From Marsupella aquatica (taxonomy: Eukaryota; Marchantiophyta): DNA of 64,000 bases. The stretch spans positions 1,984,001 to 2,048,000 of the forward strand of contig OZ316895.1 in the NCBI GenBank assembly GCA_973895155.1, read 5' to 3'. Positions 24,293 through 35,108 of the stretch are shown one piece after another. The translations under genes were made by a program, and so were the position numbers. Every line of letters begins with the position of its first letter. The stretch's first letter is position 1. Below the pieces are notes generated by a model. The model searched no databases and was not told the origin of the DNA. It saw only the letters and a program-made list of their open reading frames with translations.

Positions 24293-24548
24293 GGAGACAC
24301 TCCTTCCCCCATTTCATCACATCAAAGATACATTAAAAAGTAAAATCAAATTTTAGCTTTTTGAGAAATGAGAAAGAATAAAAAAACAAAACTGCACAGA
24401 TTCCTTTCTGCTAATAAATATATTGTTCAAAATTATATACACCCATTTTAGTTGGAAAGTACTACTAATTATACATCTACTTTCTTCCAATAAAAGAAAC
24501 TCCTTTAGCGTGCAATGATTGAATGCACTATGAAATATTCATACTATG

Positions 24549-25599
24549 GTAGCTCAATACCCATGCATTGCACAAAAGATGTTCTTGATGCCCAAGATGT
24601 ATGTCATTATGTGAAAAATGTCATGAAATGAAAAGATGTTGTTAAGAAAAAAGAAGTTGTGACGCCCAAGATGTCGTTAAGTGAAACATGTCGTGAAGTG
24701 AAAGAGTGTTGTTCACAAAAAAAGTCATTTTGCCAAAGATGTCATTACGTGAAAAATGTTGTCAAGTACAAAAAATGTCATTAAAAAGAAGTTGTTTTGC
24801 CAAAGATATCATTATGTGAAAGACATTGTCAAGAAAAAAGATGACATCAAATAAAAAGATGTAGCTAAGAAAAAATAAATAGTTGTGTCAAAGAATGATG
24901 TGGTTATGTGAAAGATGTACTCAAGTACAACGATGTTGTTAACAAAAAGAAGTTGTTTAGCCAAAGATATCATCAAGTAAAATGATATTGTGGCACCAAA
25001 AAGGTTGTTATGTGAAAGATACTGTGAAGTAAAAAGATATTTTCAAGTAAAAGTGTGCCCCTTGCCCGACACCTTGTCATCAATGCTCGTGCCGTGATCT
25101 TTACTGTATTTGGGCCTTATGTTTTTGTTTTTTGGCAGTGAATATTGAATATAAAAAATCAAAAAATCAAAAAATTGAATATAAAAAATCACCCCAAATA
25201 TTGGAATAGTTGTTTTTAATTTGATCAATGTATGACTGTAGTCCCCTTATTGACTAAAGCAGTATCTGCAATTTTAACTCCTCCAAGTATTACATGAAAA
25301 TTTTCAATATTATTCTATTGAGTATGTACACCCTATTGAGTGTGTAGAGTAGTTCCTTTGATCACGAAGGGAAGATACTCATTGATCGTGGCATTGTGTG
25401 ACCATAGTACATTGTTTTTATTTTATTTTTATCTCATTTGATTCTCTCGGTAACAATGGTGTGACTCTTTTTATTCACACTAAATTAAATTCACTTTTTG
25501 GCTTATTCCTTCTCTCTCTAACAGGATTTCTCATTTTTTGTGCCCTGCAAATTTGAATGACAGACCACTTCAAAAAATGGCGCAACTCTTTATTATAGA
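24549..25599 (-). mobile_element. Helitron-like element HelB with type-B array
   Basis: Minus-strand 5' end at 25599 reads TCTATAATAAAGAGTTGCGC, a typical plant Helitron start, homologous to HelA and to 49733-49660. Bases 24575-25060 are a type-B array (AAAGATGTCATTA-GTGAAA, AAGATGTTGTCAAGT). The 3' end near 24549-24572 has CATGCATTGCACAAAAGATG on the plus strand, a decayed hairpin; in place of CTAG it shows CTAC. No transposase. Confidence 0.6.
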
Positions 25600-25981
25600 A
25601 GTTAATGTGACAAAAAATTATGCTGTTCTTAACTCGTACCGGCTAAGCGTTCACTCACAATTATTATCACCTAGGTACGTACCACCTAGGTACCTTATTG
25701 TGTTGTTTGCTTTGGTTACACTCATGTCTCAGTGATCAAAGGTGGGAATAAACTATAACATAAATCTGATGGTGAGCCAGTATCCCCACCACATCTCATT
25801 TTGTAAACAGACGCTTGACAACTTCTGGCGGGATTGAGCTGTGATAATAAGACAATGACATGCCCTATTGCTTCTTGTCTTTGCCTTTCAATCACATCCT
25901 TAGGGGGGACCATTGCTTCTTCTCATTCACTCGGACATTAAGTATGTATGGTGGCTGTACACTACCTGGGGGCCATGGCTT

Positions 25982-26012
<31 letters not shown>

Positions 26013-26275
26013 GATTAAATCTGCATGGTCATTTTTACAGGATTCTCTTAAATTAAATATGTACAGTGACGTTACAAATACACTGGCTTTGTAAGACTGG
26101 GGCCATTGCTTTGTCTTATTTGCAATGAGCAGAACTTCTTGGCTATCCAAGAAATGGGGGCCTCATTCCAATAAAAGACTTAACCAGGCCCCTCCAACAT
26201 CTTCTGGATTTGATGGACTGCAAAGATGACTCAGGACTTGACCAGACCCTTTGGAGGGTGCCTCACTCATCATAA
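25600..26275. other. Intergenic DNA
   Basis: No gene seen. Holds the microsatellite at 25981-26011 and otherwise mixed sequence. Confidence 0.5.
25981..26011 (+). repeat. (CTT)n microsatellite, about ten units
   Basis: Uninterrupted CTT repeats following GGCCATGGCTT. It would read as a serine or leucine/phenylalanine homopolymer, but no gene spans it. Confidence 0.95.
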
Positions 26276-26290
26276 GAGCATCTCCAGCAG
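26276..26290 (+). repeat. PIF/Harbinger-like terminal motif
   Basis: GAGCATCTCCAGCAG resembles the terminal inverted repeats common to plant PIF/Harbinger elements and their MITEs. It lies about 400 bp upstream of an ORF1-type reading frame. I did not find the inverted partner downstream. Confidence 0.5.
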
Positions 26291-26695
26291 TAGGACCTTC
26301 GATCGGTTCCCACAACCCCTATTCTCTCGTATAGCGGTCATTATTTGGCAAGAAATGCACCCCACTGGTGCTTCATCCAGTATTTTTTTGCTGCTACTGC
26401 AAAATGCATTACCTGCCGACCTCCACTTTTGGCAGAAAGGAAGCCTAGAAGTAGCTCCCCTTTGCCAGCCTCCATATGGTCAACCATCGAGCGTATACCA
26501 CATGGCATCATCGGCGATGGATCCAGCTTGTGCATGAAAACTGGCAACTCCTGCGAGGGAATGCAGCTCTTTTGCAAATCCCCCCAACGAAGCCGGACAA
26601 AAAAATCCTGCACATTTTCATGCCTGGGAAATGTGTATCATGCAGTCCTCGTTTCAAACAGTGCACTTGTACGTGAAGTTGGGGAGGTCGCCGTG

Positions 26696-27136
26696 ATGGC
26701 AGCAAGTCGTGGGAAGAAATATTCAACCGAGGAGCTCAAGCAAGTGTGCTACAACGTCCTACATGTGTCCCATGACCCGTGTGTTGGTTCTGGGCAGAGA
26801 GCCGCCAGGTTTTGGGAAAGGGTCAGAGAGCACTATGAAAAACACAAGCCGCACGGTACAGAATCTAGGGCCAGAAAATCAGTGGAAGGAATGTGGAGTG
26901 ACATCAAACACGATGTTGCAAAGTTCAATGGAGTATTTCAGCAGGTAGAAGACCTGCAAATTTCTGGGACGAATGATGATTATACGTTGATCAAGGCCAA
27001 AGAATTATACAAACAGAATCATCCGAAAGGTAAATCATTCTCTTTCGAGTGCTACTTTTGGATCTTGAAAGATTGCCCAAGGTGGGGCAATCCGCCAGAC
27101 AAGATGTTGCCCAAGATCAAATTTGGGATCAAATGA
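26696..27136 (+). pseudogene. Myb/SANT-like ORF1 protein of a PIF/Harbinger transposon, 146 aa, truncated
   Basis: The frame from ATG 26696 to TGA 27136 has the layout of the SANT/trihelix-like DNA-binding ORF1 proteins of PIF/Harbinger elements (also annotated as glutathione S-transferase T3-like). In order: YSTEELKQ, the VGSGQ-A-FWERV-EHYEKHKP block, KS-E--WSDIKHDVAKFNG, then DDYTLIKAKELYK and FSFECYFWILKDCPRW. The frame is open upstream to 26345, but that part does not look like protein of the family. Family members usually continue with a charged tail; here the frame ends soon after PRW. No DDE transposase is adjacent, so this is a remnant or a non-autonomous copy; domestication cannot be excluded. 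Confidence 0.7.
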
Positions 27137-27915
27137 TAATTGTGGTATACCAAATGATATACCACATTGGGATAAATGTTCCCTTTCTTGGACAACAAGC
27201 ATTTGGGATAAATGATTTGGTATAATACAAAAGATACTCAATAAGTGTATTTAAATACTGTAAACATACCAAAAAAACATTATCAAGTGAACCTGATCAA
27301 ATTACTTTGTAATATTTGAATGACTCTTCCATGGACAGCATACAAAAACCATGCACCCACCAGATGGACTAATTATAAATCTAGGACCTTTTGAGTAATA
27401 TGCTCCAGAAATGCTCTAGGCAGAACGTAATCAAGTCAGAGTGCGATGAGAAGATACTTTGTTGTGGCATTTCAGGGTCTCAAGACTGTCTAATTGGGTG
27501 GTTTTTTGTGTGTGGCTTGCCAGGGAGGCTTTTGTCTCCTTGCTTAGCATTGGAGGAACCCTGCCTGAATCCTGAATTTGAAGTTAGAGTAAATTAAAAC
27601 TAAAAAATAGACATATACTTTGAGAAATTGTGATCAAAATGTAGTCTATCCTGTTGCAGAAATATATGAAAGCATTTTGGCAAACCTACACTGTAGGACC
27701 TTCTGGGCTTCATTTCCTATTTCTCAGTCATTATAGTAAGGGGGACTAAAGTATGGTAATCAAATTCTAAAGTCCACTTTTGAAAAAATCCCCCAAAGGA
27801 AGGACCCTAGATGGGGTAGATTCACTTTCTCATGTCTTTCAAATTGGGAACAAGGCAAACTTTTTGCAATTTCTCATTCTGCTCGTCAAGGATTCCTAAG
27901 GATACCTATGACCCA
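27137..27915. other. Intergenic DNA
   Basis: No gene. A small palindrome-like stretch (GGTATACCAAATGATATACC) occurs near 27144-27165, and GGTATAATAC near 27222. Confidence 0.5.
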
Positions 27916-27916
27916 T

Positions 27917-28184
27917 AGCGCACAACAATGAGTAGGGTGCATGCTATTGCAAGCATGGACAACATCTAAGATGGCAACTTTGGAATCTTGAAAGCCAATT
28001 CACAAGAATTACCTCAGAGCCATCTTGCATGTGGGTGGCCCTTATCTTTCCAGCGCACAATATTGAGTAGGGTGTGTGCTGTTCAAACCATGGATAACAT
28101 GTAAGATGACAACTTTGCAGTCTTCAAAGCCAATACACAAGGATCACCTCAGGGCCATCTTGCATGTGGGTTGCTCTTATCTTC
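27917..28184 (+). repeat. Imperfect tandem duplication, unit 135 bp
   Basis: Copy one starts at 27917 and copy two at 28052 (AGCGCACAA...GAGTAGGGTG-TGCT...). Shared pieces include ATGGCAACTTTG/ATGACAACTTTG, AAAGCCAAT-CACAAG and GCCATCTTGCATGTGGGT. Diverged, so older than the 204-bp repeats downstream. Confidence 0.8.
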
Positions 28185-28656
28185 TTGTCCACAACTTCAC
28201 AGATGGCAGTGGAATATTGACTAGGATTTTTGTGGAGAAACTCTTCATCAGGCAGGGCTTATGGCATAAAAAGTGGAGAACCAAGGGCTGGAGACTTCCT
28301 CGAAGTCCCCTATTTTGAAATCACAATAAAACAGAAAATTGGGGCATGCAATGACAAAAAATCAAAATCTAGGGAAACAAAAAGGGCTACTTACAGTACC
28401 AGGGATACTCTTGAGGATCTAGAATTAGAAGGCCTAGTGGTGATTGAACATTCTCCCTCTACAACCCATCGTGACTATAAGGTGTGCTTACCAATAGTCT
28501 TTAAACCACAATTGCCACTATAAGGGGCTACAGCTTACCCCTAGCTCTCATTGTAAAGTGCAGATGTTCAAGAATAGGTTTTGAACTTCACAAAAGATGA
28601 TGAGTGCAAAACCTTTTATTGGCAAGGGCTCCACAAAAGGTGCTGAGTATTACTCC

Positions 28657-29169
28657 TTTTATGGTGAGTAGTGAGACATAGAATAAGGCTTTTATAGTGG
28701 CAGGTGTGGTATAAGACTCACCAAGCTCATTGAAGCTTTATTGTTTTTCTCTAATTCGTCATTTTATGGTGAGTAGTGAGACATAGAATAAGGCTTTTAT
28801 AGTGGCAGGTGTGGTTTAAGACTCACCAAGCTCATTGAAGCTTTATTGTTTTTCTCTAATTCGTCATAGCCATGGTACTGGCAACCCAACGTTGGCACGA
28901 TGGATTCATAGGCAGTCAATTCTCACACTTACTGGGTTTCACTAGGAGGAAATTTTATATCAAGTTTTTATGGTGAGTAGTGAGACATAGAATAAGGCTT
29001 TTATAGTGGCAGGTGTGGTTTAAGACTCACCAAGCTCATTGAAGCTTTATTGTTTTTCTCTAATTCGTCATAGCCATGGTACTGGCAACTCAACGTTGGC
29101 ACGATGGATTCATAGGCAGTCAATTCTCACACGTACTGGGTTTCACTAGGAGGAAATTTTATATCAAGT
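28657..29169 (+). repeat. Near-identical tandem repeats: one 105-bp and two 204-bp units
   Basis: The unit starts TTTTATGGTGAGTAGTGAGA. A partial copy (first 105 bp) is 28657-28761; full copies are 28762-28965 and 28966-29169. The two full copies differ at about two positions by eye and the partial copy at one, so the duplication is recent. No open frame runs through it, and no known element ends are seen. Confidence 0.9.
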
Positions 29170-30144
29170 TTGCCTGTACTTGATTTCTCTTCTCTATATT
29201 GTCACCGCCATAGTACTGGCAGCTTAAAGTTGAAGCTTTAGGGTCGGGAAGGCATTTAAACACGTTGAAGCAAGCTTGAGACATACACCTCAGGAAATTA
29301 TATAGATGCATTACAGCCCCAGATTTCTGAGAATGCTCCCACCTAGGTCGTCCATGAGTGAATCTCCCTATGGATACAGGTTAGTGACCTTCGGCCCCAG
29401 AATTGCTATGAGGTACATAATGTTGTCTGGCTCTGCAAACTATCCTGCTTACTCCTATCAAACAGGGAAACGTGCACCAGACAAGAAAACACCTTCCTAT
29501 TTGCCCATCCACACGGTAGACTAAAGCAGATCTCCTGCCACTACTCTTTCTGTCGAAAAAAAAAATGACTTTGAACGACGAGTTACTAATTCTTTTCGTT
29601 ACTGTTGTCATGGGACAAGGTGGACAACTCCAACACCTTATTCAACAACCGCATACTTAGCCTTCGCTGGATATAATGCAACTACAGTACTTACTCGTCC
29701 AGAATTACAAAACCACAGAAGCTCTTGAGGTGGTCAATATAAAGAAGGGAGTACAATTTGCTACTATCCTCCTACTACATACCTGTGTGCAAATCACCTA
29801 CGTTTCCAAGTTACAAGTAGCTTTCTTCCAATAAAATCATTGCGGTTCTGCGGTCCAGAAAAATAGAGCAAAAATTGCAACACCTGCCATCCGATATTTC
29901 AAAATTGGTATCTTTATGTCAGGTAACTAAGCCTTGAATGACCTTTAAGGAGATCGACACCTCGGAGGTCCTATTCGAAATGTTCATGAAGTGATCATTT
30001 TGCACGGGTTTCGAGAAGATCGAGGAAGAATTGTACAGAGCCGTATAGATGCAGTGCAGCCCCAAGTAAACCAGCGTCCCTTGGATATCCAGTTAGCATC
30101 TCAACACGGTGTCGTTTATACAAACACAGGTTCATCCCTGGGGA
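29170..30144. other. 3' flank of the Kish gene, no other gene
   Basis: Mixed-composition DNA; part is the Kish 3' UTR (minus strand). The frame at 29306-29524 (72 aa) has no recognisable features. Confidence 0.5.
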
Positions 30145-31007
30145 TCACAAAAATAAAATTGACAAACCCATGATGAAACAACACCCAGCCATCCATGGGC
30201 TTAATCGCTCACCTGCAACGTGGAAATGGAAAACGCATTCGTAAATGCCCACTAACATGACTCGAAGACCCAACCCAAATAAAAACAACAGCCTAGCTGG
30301 AAAACTGCTGATTGCTTAGTGAACTACAGTGGGTTTTGCAAACTTTAAAAGAGCTTAGGTGCAATGCTCAACTCGGACAATGAAATTATTTATTTTCAGG
30401 TGGTTAGTTGGCACACCAATTCGGGCCGCCTTCCAGAAGAAGCCTCGAAACCTGCGTCAGGGACATGAACCAAATATCCAACACTAAGTTACTTCCCAGG
30501 CCGTACATGTGAGCATAAACGTTACCCTGACAGCTTGGTGCGTTCTAGTCTTGAAGTTCTCAAATTCGTTACACAGCCATATGCTGTAAAGATTTTCTTC
30601 CAACTATCACACTGAAAAAAACCCTAACTTTGCACTACTTCTTCTACCACATGAGATTGAGAAACTGTAACTGATCTTGTACCCGGTTTTCTTCTCCAGG
30701 ACTTTCGGGAAGTGGATCTTGATGTACGTGCAAGTGCAGATAACCAGGAGCACCACCGTCAAAAAGGACTCAAAATTGAAAAGCGCGGACTGCAAAAGCA
30801 CCGTTGAGATTCCAACATCAGCAAAAAAATAAGAAAGAGCTTTCATCAATTACAATCGAATTCAACAACACCGTTTACAGAAGAGATATTTCGAAGACAA
30901 AGATCGACAAAATCCCCAAAGCAGCCCCCATAGCCCTAAAATGGCGACTTTACGACCAGAGCAGCAGAGCGACCTAGTGGAGAGTTCATGGAAACAGAAC
31001 ATACCAT
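30145..31007 (-). CDS. Protein Kish (TMEM167 family), small secretory-pathway membrane protein
   Basis: Kish/TMEM167 proteins are ~70-residue double-span membrane proteins of the early secretory pathway. Four exons on the minus strand: 31007-31005 (the ATG only), 30789-30683, 30451-30417, 30212-30145; GT-AG borders, phase continuous, 70 aa, TGA stop. The protein has the family layout: SALFNF-SFLTVVLLVICTCTY (first membrane segment), a loop with LEKKTG, the conserved FRGFFWKAARIGERLSPW block, and a second membrane segment ending LSILFL. The start codon is the last codon of exon 1 (ATG|GTATGT), so no single open frame shows the gene. If intron 1 is retained, an in-frame ATG at 30849-30847 gives an alternative ~20-residue N-terminus. 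Identification rests on the full-length match, including the C-terminal block in separate exons. Confidence 0.94.
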
Positions 31008-32192
31008 GATCGCAGTCCGTCAATTCAGAAGGTTTCGGAGCATTCGTGAGTGGAGTGATGACTCTCTAACAAAAGTACTGTCCGTCCGTCAGTCCGTAGG
31101 ACCCCTGTCGGCAGGGCACAATCGCTCGGGACACGGTAACAAACCGGGCGAGATTCTTAATTTTCCAGTCGCTTGTTAGACCATGATTTCCAGAGTCTCG
31201 ATTGCCGTAGAGACGTTCAAGTGAACTGCAGGACCCAACATTGCAAAAGTCTGAGTATGCCAAATTCAAAGATCATCAAAGAGCCCGTGCACGGAAAGAG
31301 TGTTGCAAAGCTCCGACTTAGATGCTGATATTCGATCAAATGCGTAAACCAAATGTAGTAGCAATCGAAAACGAGACAGAGCGTGAGGAGATCGAGCTAA
31401 GATTTCTATGACGAAGCTCGAGAAAATGATTCAACCTAGTTGCGAAGGGCTTGAACGACCGCGACAGAGTGTTTCATTAATGTAGCTGAGAAGACTGCTG
31501 CGCGAGCTTTGACAAAAAACGATTCAACCTACTACTGTAGTTGCGAACGAATTGAGAAACCACACAGAGATCGGACAGCGTGAGTGAGGGAAGGAGAGAG
31601 CAACAACGAGAAAAAGCAATGCTTCTGCAAAACACCGTTGCCTCACTGTTTTTGGTGCAAGGATAAGTGTGAAAAAAGAAGCCAGGATGGACCATAACGT
31701 TTGACGCACAGCTTGGATGGACCACCATCCCAGATAGACCGTTTCCAAACTTTGCTGTCAGCTCAAATCGTATATTTCCTTTTGTAAATCTAATTATGTC
31801 ATCACGAATGATCAATGTGAGCCTTACATTAGGGTGTAGGTTTAAAAAATTGCAGAACACTGAGTGACATTGTTGTTGTCTTTTGTGGTGTTGCTGTCGC
31901 CTGCTTGAAGGACAACATTGGCTGTCTTTGGTGGTGAAGCTTGGGCAATGTGACACCACTCAATTATAAGTACCCCTATTCTGCTTGTGCTCGGTACTGT
32001 GGATGCGGCCTACTTTCGGGCCATAATTTCCATGGGCGGCAGTACAAGCCACTCCTGCAGATTTTTAATATCAGTTTTTAAGTACACTTCCACTTAAGAT
32101 GTTTGAATTTATAGTACTACCACAGTTTTTGTTGTATTTACAAAAATGTCACAGTTTCCATATATAGTTCTCTTAGTTACCTTCAGTTGAGG
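31008..32192. other. Upstream flank of Kish, no gene
   Basis: Likely Kish promoter and 5' UTR (minus strand). The 160-aa minus-strand frame at 31477-31959 has no domain; part of it (31715-31830) is dispersed repeat R3, also seen at 32737-32830 and 32884-32950. Confidence 0.5.
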
Positions 32193-32197
32193 AACTT

Positions 32198-32541
32198 TGT
32201 TGAGCATAGACTACATTCGTAACAACAAGCCCATGAACCATCCAATGCACAAGAGTCGACACAGAAAGATACGTGGTTCACCTCCACATGAGGCTACGTC
32301 CACGGGAACACACAAGAGCTTTATTGCACTCTAGACCGACCGGCCATACCAAGCATCCACAGCACAAGCTCTCCCTATCTCTCAACTAGCTCCGTAACAA
32401 TGAGCCTAAGTTCCACTAGGGTCTGGTATCAGCCCTGACTATATGCACAACAGCACTATCGCTAATATTAGTTAAGTCTTAACCTGAGTTAGACTAACTA
32501 TGGTTAGCTGACGAGTCACAAGACTAGAGCAATATCTAACA
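32198..32541 (-). repeat. Solo LTR (344 bp) of the copia family seen at 137-477
   Basis: Begins TGTTGAGCATAG and ends ATATCTAACA. It is flanked by a perfect 5-bp target duplication AACTT (32193-32197 and 32542-32546). It shares TACGTGGTTCACCTCC and GGCTACGTCCACGGGAA with 137-477 and carries AATAAA on the minus strand. No internal sequence remains, as expected after LTR-LTR recombination. Confidence 0.93.
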
Positions 32542-32669
32542 AACTTGTCATCCATATACGAAACCAAGGTATTTTTATAAATATGAAAAAAAACCATGGC
32601 AGTATTGTCAATAAAAATATCTTTAGTGGCAAAGTACTTAAAAGCTGTTTTTAATATTGAGGGGCGCTA

Positions 32670-32955
32670 TTCTAGAGTGACCAAGACTCTGGGTGTGACT
32701 GAAGTTGGGGGCAGTGGACTACAACTGGGACAGACCCTAACTTTGCCAACTTTTCTGTCAACTCAAATAGTATTTTGCCCCATGTAAATCTAATTATATA
32801 ATCACGATGTCAGCCTGTTGTTTAAATTTATATTCTTGAGTGACCAAGAGAGGGTGTAACTGAAGTTGAGGGTAGGGGACTACAACCTGGAGAGACAGTT
32901 TCCAAACTATTCTGTCAGCTCAAATAATATTTACCCACCCCCATGTGAATTTCCT
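32670..32955 (+). repeat. Tandem repeat R3, unit 163 bp
   Basis: Copies start at 32670 (TTCTAGAGTGACCAAG) and 32833 (TTCTTGAGTGACCAAG) and share GGGTGT-ACTGAAGTTG, GGACTACAAC-TGG and TTCTGTCA-CTCAAATA. Related single copies lie at 31715-31830 and, in part, 33636-33690. Confidence 0.8.
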
Positions 32956-33290
32956 TCCAAAATCCCTGGAAGCACATGCAACCACATTAGCACTATTGGT
33001 CACAAACAAGAACTGTTAGTTATGCAAAAAGCACCAAACAATACTATGTGTGTTTGAAACAAGTCAAAGAAAAACAATTAGACCTTGTAACTGTAAAAAC
33101 AATTTAAAACTGAAGGATAACATTTAGAATAAAAAATGAAATGGGTGAAAAGGGGGCAAAAGAAAATAACCTTTGGATGGGTTGTGATTTATATATCGGT
33201 GTTTTCTATATATTTAACAATTTTTGGAATAACCACATGTAGAAGAAACTCTTCAACTAATGTAACATTTACTAAGTTAATGTAAGAAAC

Positions 33291-33986
33291 CATTCAGTTA
33301 CTATGGAAAAAGGAACACCAAGGGAACATAAGAAACCCTTTGACTACTATGGATATGGATAAAGGAATACCAAAGGAATATAATTAAGAAACCCTTTGGC
33401 TTCTATAGCATTTTGCATGGACTGGATGGACATAAGAGTACTAAGGGAATGTTGTGCATGCACTTCTCCCATGAATAATCTACTCATTTTTTCATCTCAT
33501 ATATCTCCATATTCAAACCTATTCCAATACCAGTTCCAATATGCAACTCTTCATGTGTTCCAACTTAGTTGTTGAATAACATCAAATTTACATAACCAAG
33601 GGGTCCTCAAACTAATTTTTTTTGTGCAAATCCAATGATGTAATCACAATGTGAACCTATTGTGTAGGTTTACATTCTAGAGTGAATTAGTGTGAATACC
33701 CCTTGGTTATGTGAGTTTGATGTTAGTCAACAAATTGGAGGGATGAAGAGTTGCAGATTACAATAGGTTTGAATATGGAGATGAAGGGACAAAAAGAGTA
33801 AATTATTCAATGATGGGTAATAGTACAAATGTGGCCTAGTGGGTACTCTTATGTCTAGCCCATGCATGTGACATAGAGTTCATGCAAAATGTTAAGGTTG
33901 TTGAGGGTTTATTAGATTCCCTTGATATTCCCATGGTAAGAGGGTTTCTTACATTCCCTTATTCTTCTGTGCATAGTAACCGAAGA
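33291..33986. mobile_element. Foldback (long inverted repeat) element, about 0.7 kb
   Basis: The left arm (about 33291-33625) and the reverse complement of the right arm (about 33690-33986) match in order: CAGTTACTATG/CGGTTACTATG, TAAGAAACCC, CATTTTGCATG, GACATAAGAGTAC, ATCTCCATATTCAAACCTAT, GCAACTCTTCAT, CATAACCAAGGGGT. The spacer is about 60 bp. The arms are diverged, so the element is old. The whole would fold into one hairpin; no transposase is inside. Class is uncertain: Mutator-like or a foldback MITE. Confidence 0.85.
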
Positions 33987-35108
33987 GTCTGTCGAAGACT
34001 CTTCAATTTTGCACCTAGCGAAGAAGAATTGTCAAATAAGGTGCACGGGTAGATGGGGAGGAAAATCGATTGGGGGTTCTATGGCATGGGTTGAAGCAGA
34101 GTAGTTGTTCTGAGTTAAATTGCATCACTGAGGTGCGTGCAGTTTATAATGGTAGGCATTGAGGATACACGAGTCTATTTTCTGTTGTGTGCAGCAGCCG
34201 TAGAATACTCATTCGACTCCTATGAATGGCCAGCTCATCCACCTAAAGAACGATTGCGTAATTAAAGGTGTACATGCGGGTGTACATGAACCATGAGATA
34301 AGACAGTCTGCTATCCCGACTGGAGCCAAAATTTCAATGGGTTGAGTACTGTCTGAGTCATCTGAAACGAATGAGCCATCGACTCGGTCTACTTGGAATT
34401 CCATCTATGCCAGGCAACTGAATGCACTTAGGAGTCATGTCTTTCTGGTAAATGCGCATACTAACTCAACAGCATGTACTTTGTAGTGTACTGTGTCAAG
34501 TGGCATATGCCCACATTCTTTGGACAGAATTTCCATGCTACTATGAACCCGACTATTAGTATCAATGAGCTTCGGTCCTTCTAGTACGCGAATATATGCG
34601 CCCATTGGTTGACAGATTTTCCATACCACTATAAAATGGCCTGTGTTGTTTATACCAATGAGTGTTGTTCCTTCTATCGACTTTTCCCATTGTTTTGTTA
34701 TGACGTTGAGTGTTGTTGCTTCTAAGTATTAATGTGCTTTTGATGTAGTTACCGAGAAGTACGAAACCCTTCGTATGCGACAGAATGGTGTGGGTTGTCG
34801 AGTACAGTCACTAAGGTTGAGGTCCAATGTCATCTTATAAAGTTCTGATGACATTGGCTGGGAGTAAATCAGCCTGCACGAGCATAGAGTAGCCAACATT
34901 CCCGCGGTCTCAATCCTGGGATATCGAAGTCCCCATCAGATCGATCTGAGACTCGGAGATTGAAGCGATTTTGAACAGCCAGAGAGCAGTGGCAATTGCC
35001 TCCGGCGTAGGGAGCATTTCTCGACGGAGTCTCCAGTCAACTCTTGGAACAAGTGTCGTTCGCAATTCCGAGGTTTTTGTTAATAGTTTGTCACGCCTTC
35101 ATTGAGCA
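33987..35108. other. Upstream flank of the aspartic protease
   Basis: No gene. An imperfect duplication (ACAGAATTTCCATGCTACTAT / ACAGATTTTCCATACCACTAT, each followed by CAATGAG and TCCTTCTA) lies at 34525-34680. The last few hundred bases should contain the protease promoter; no clear TATA box was assigned. Confidence 0.5.
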
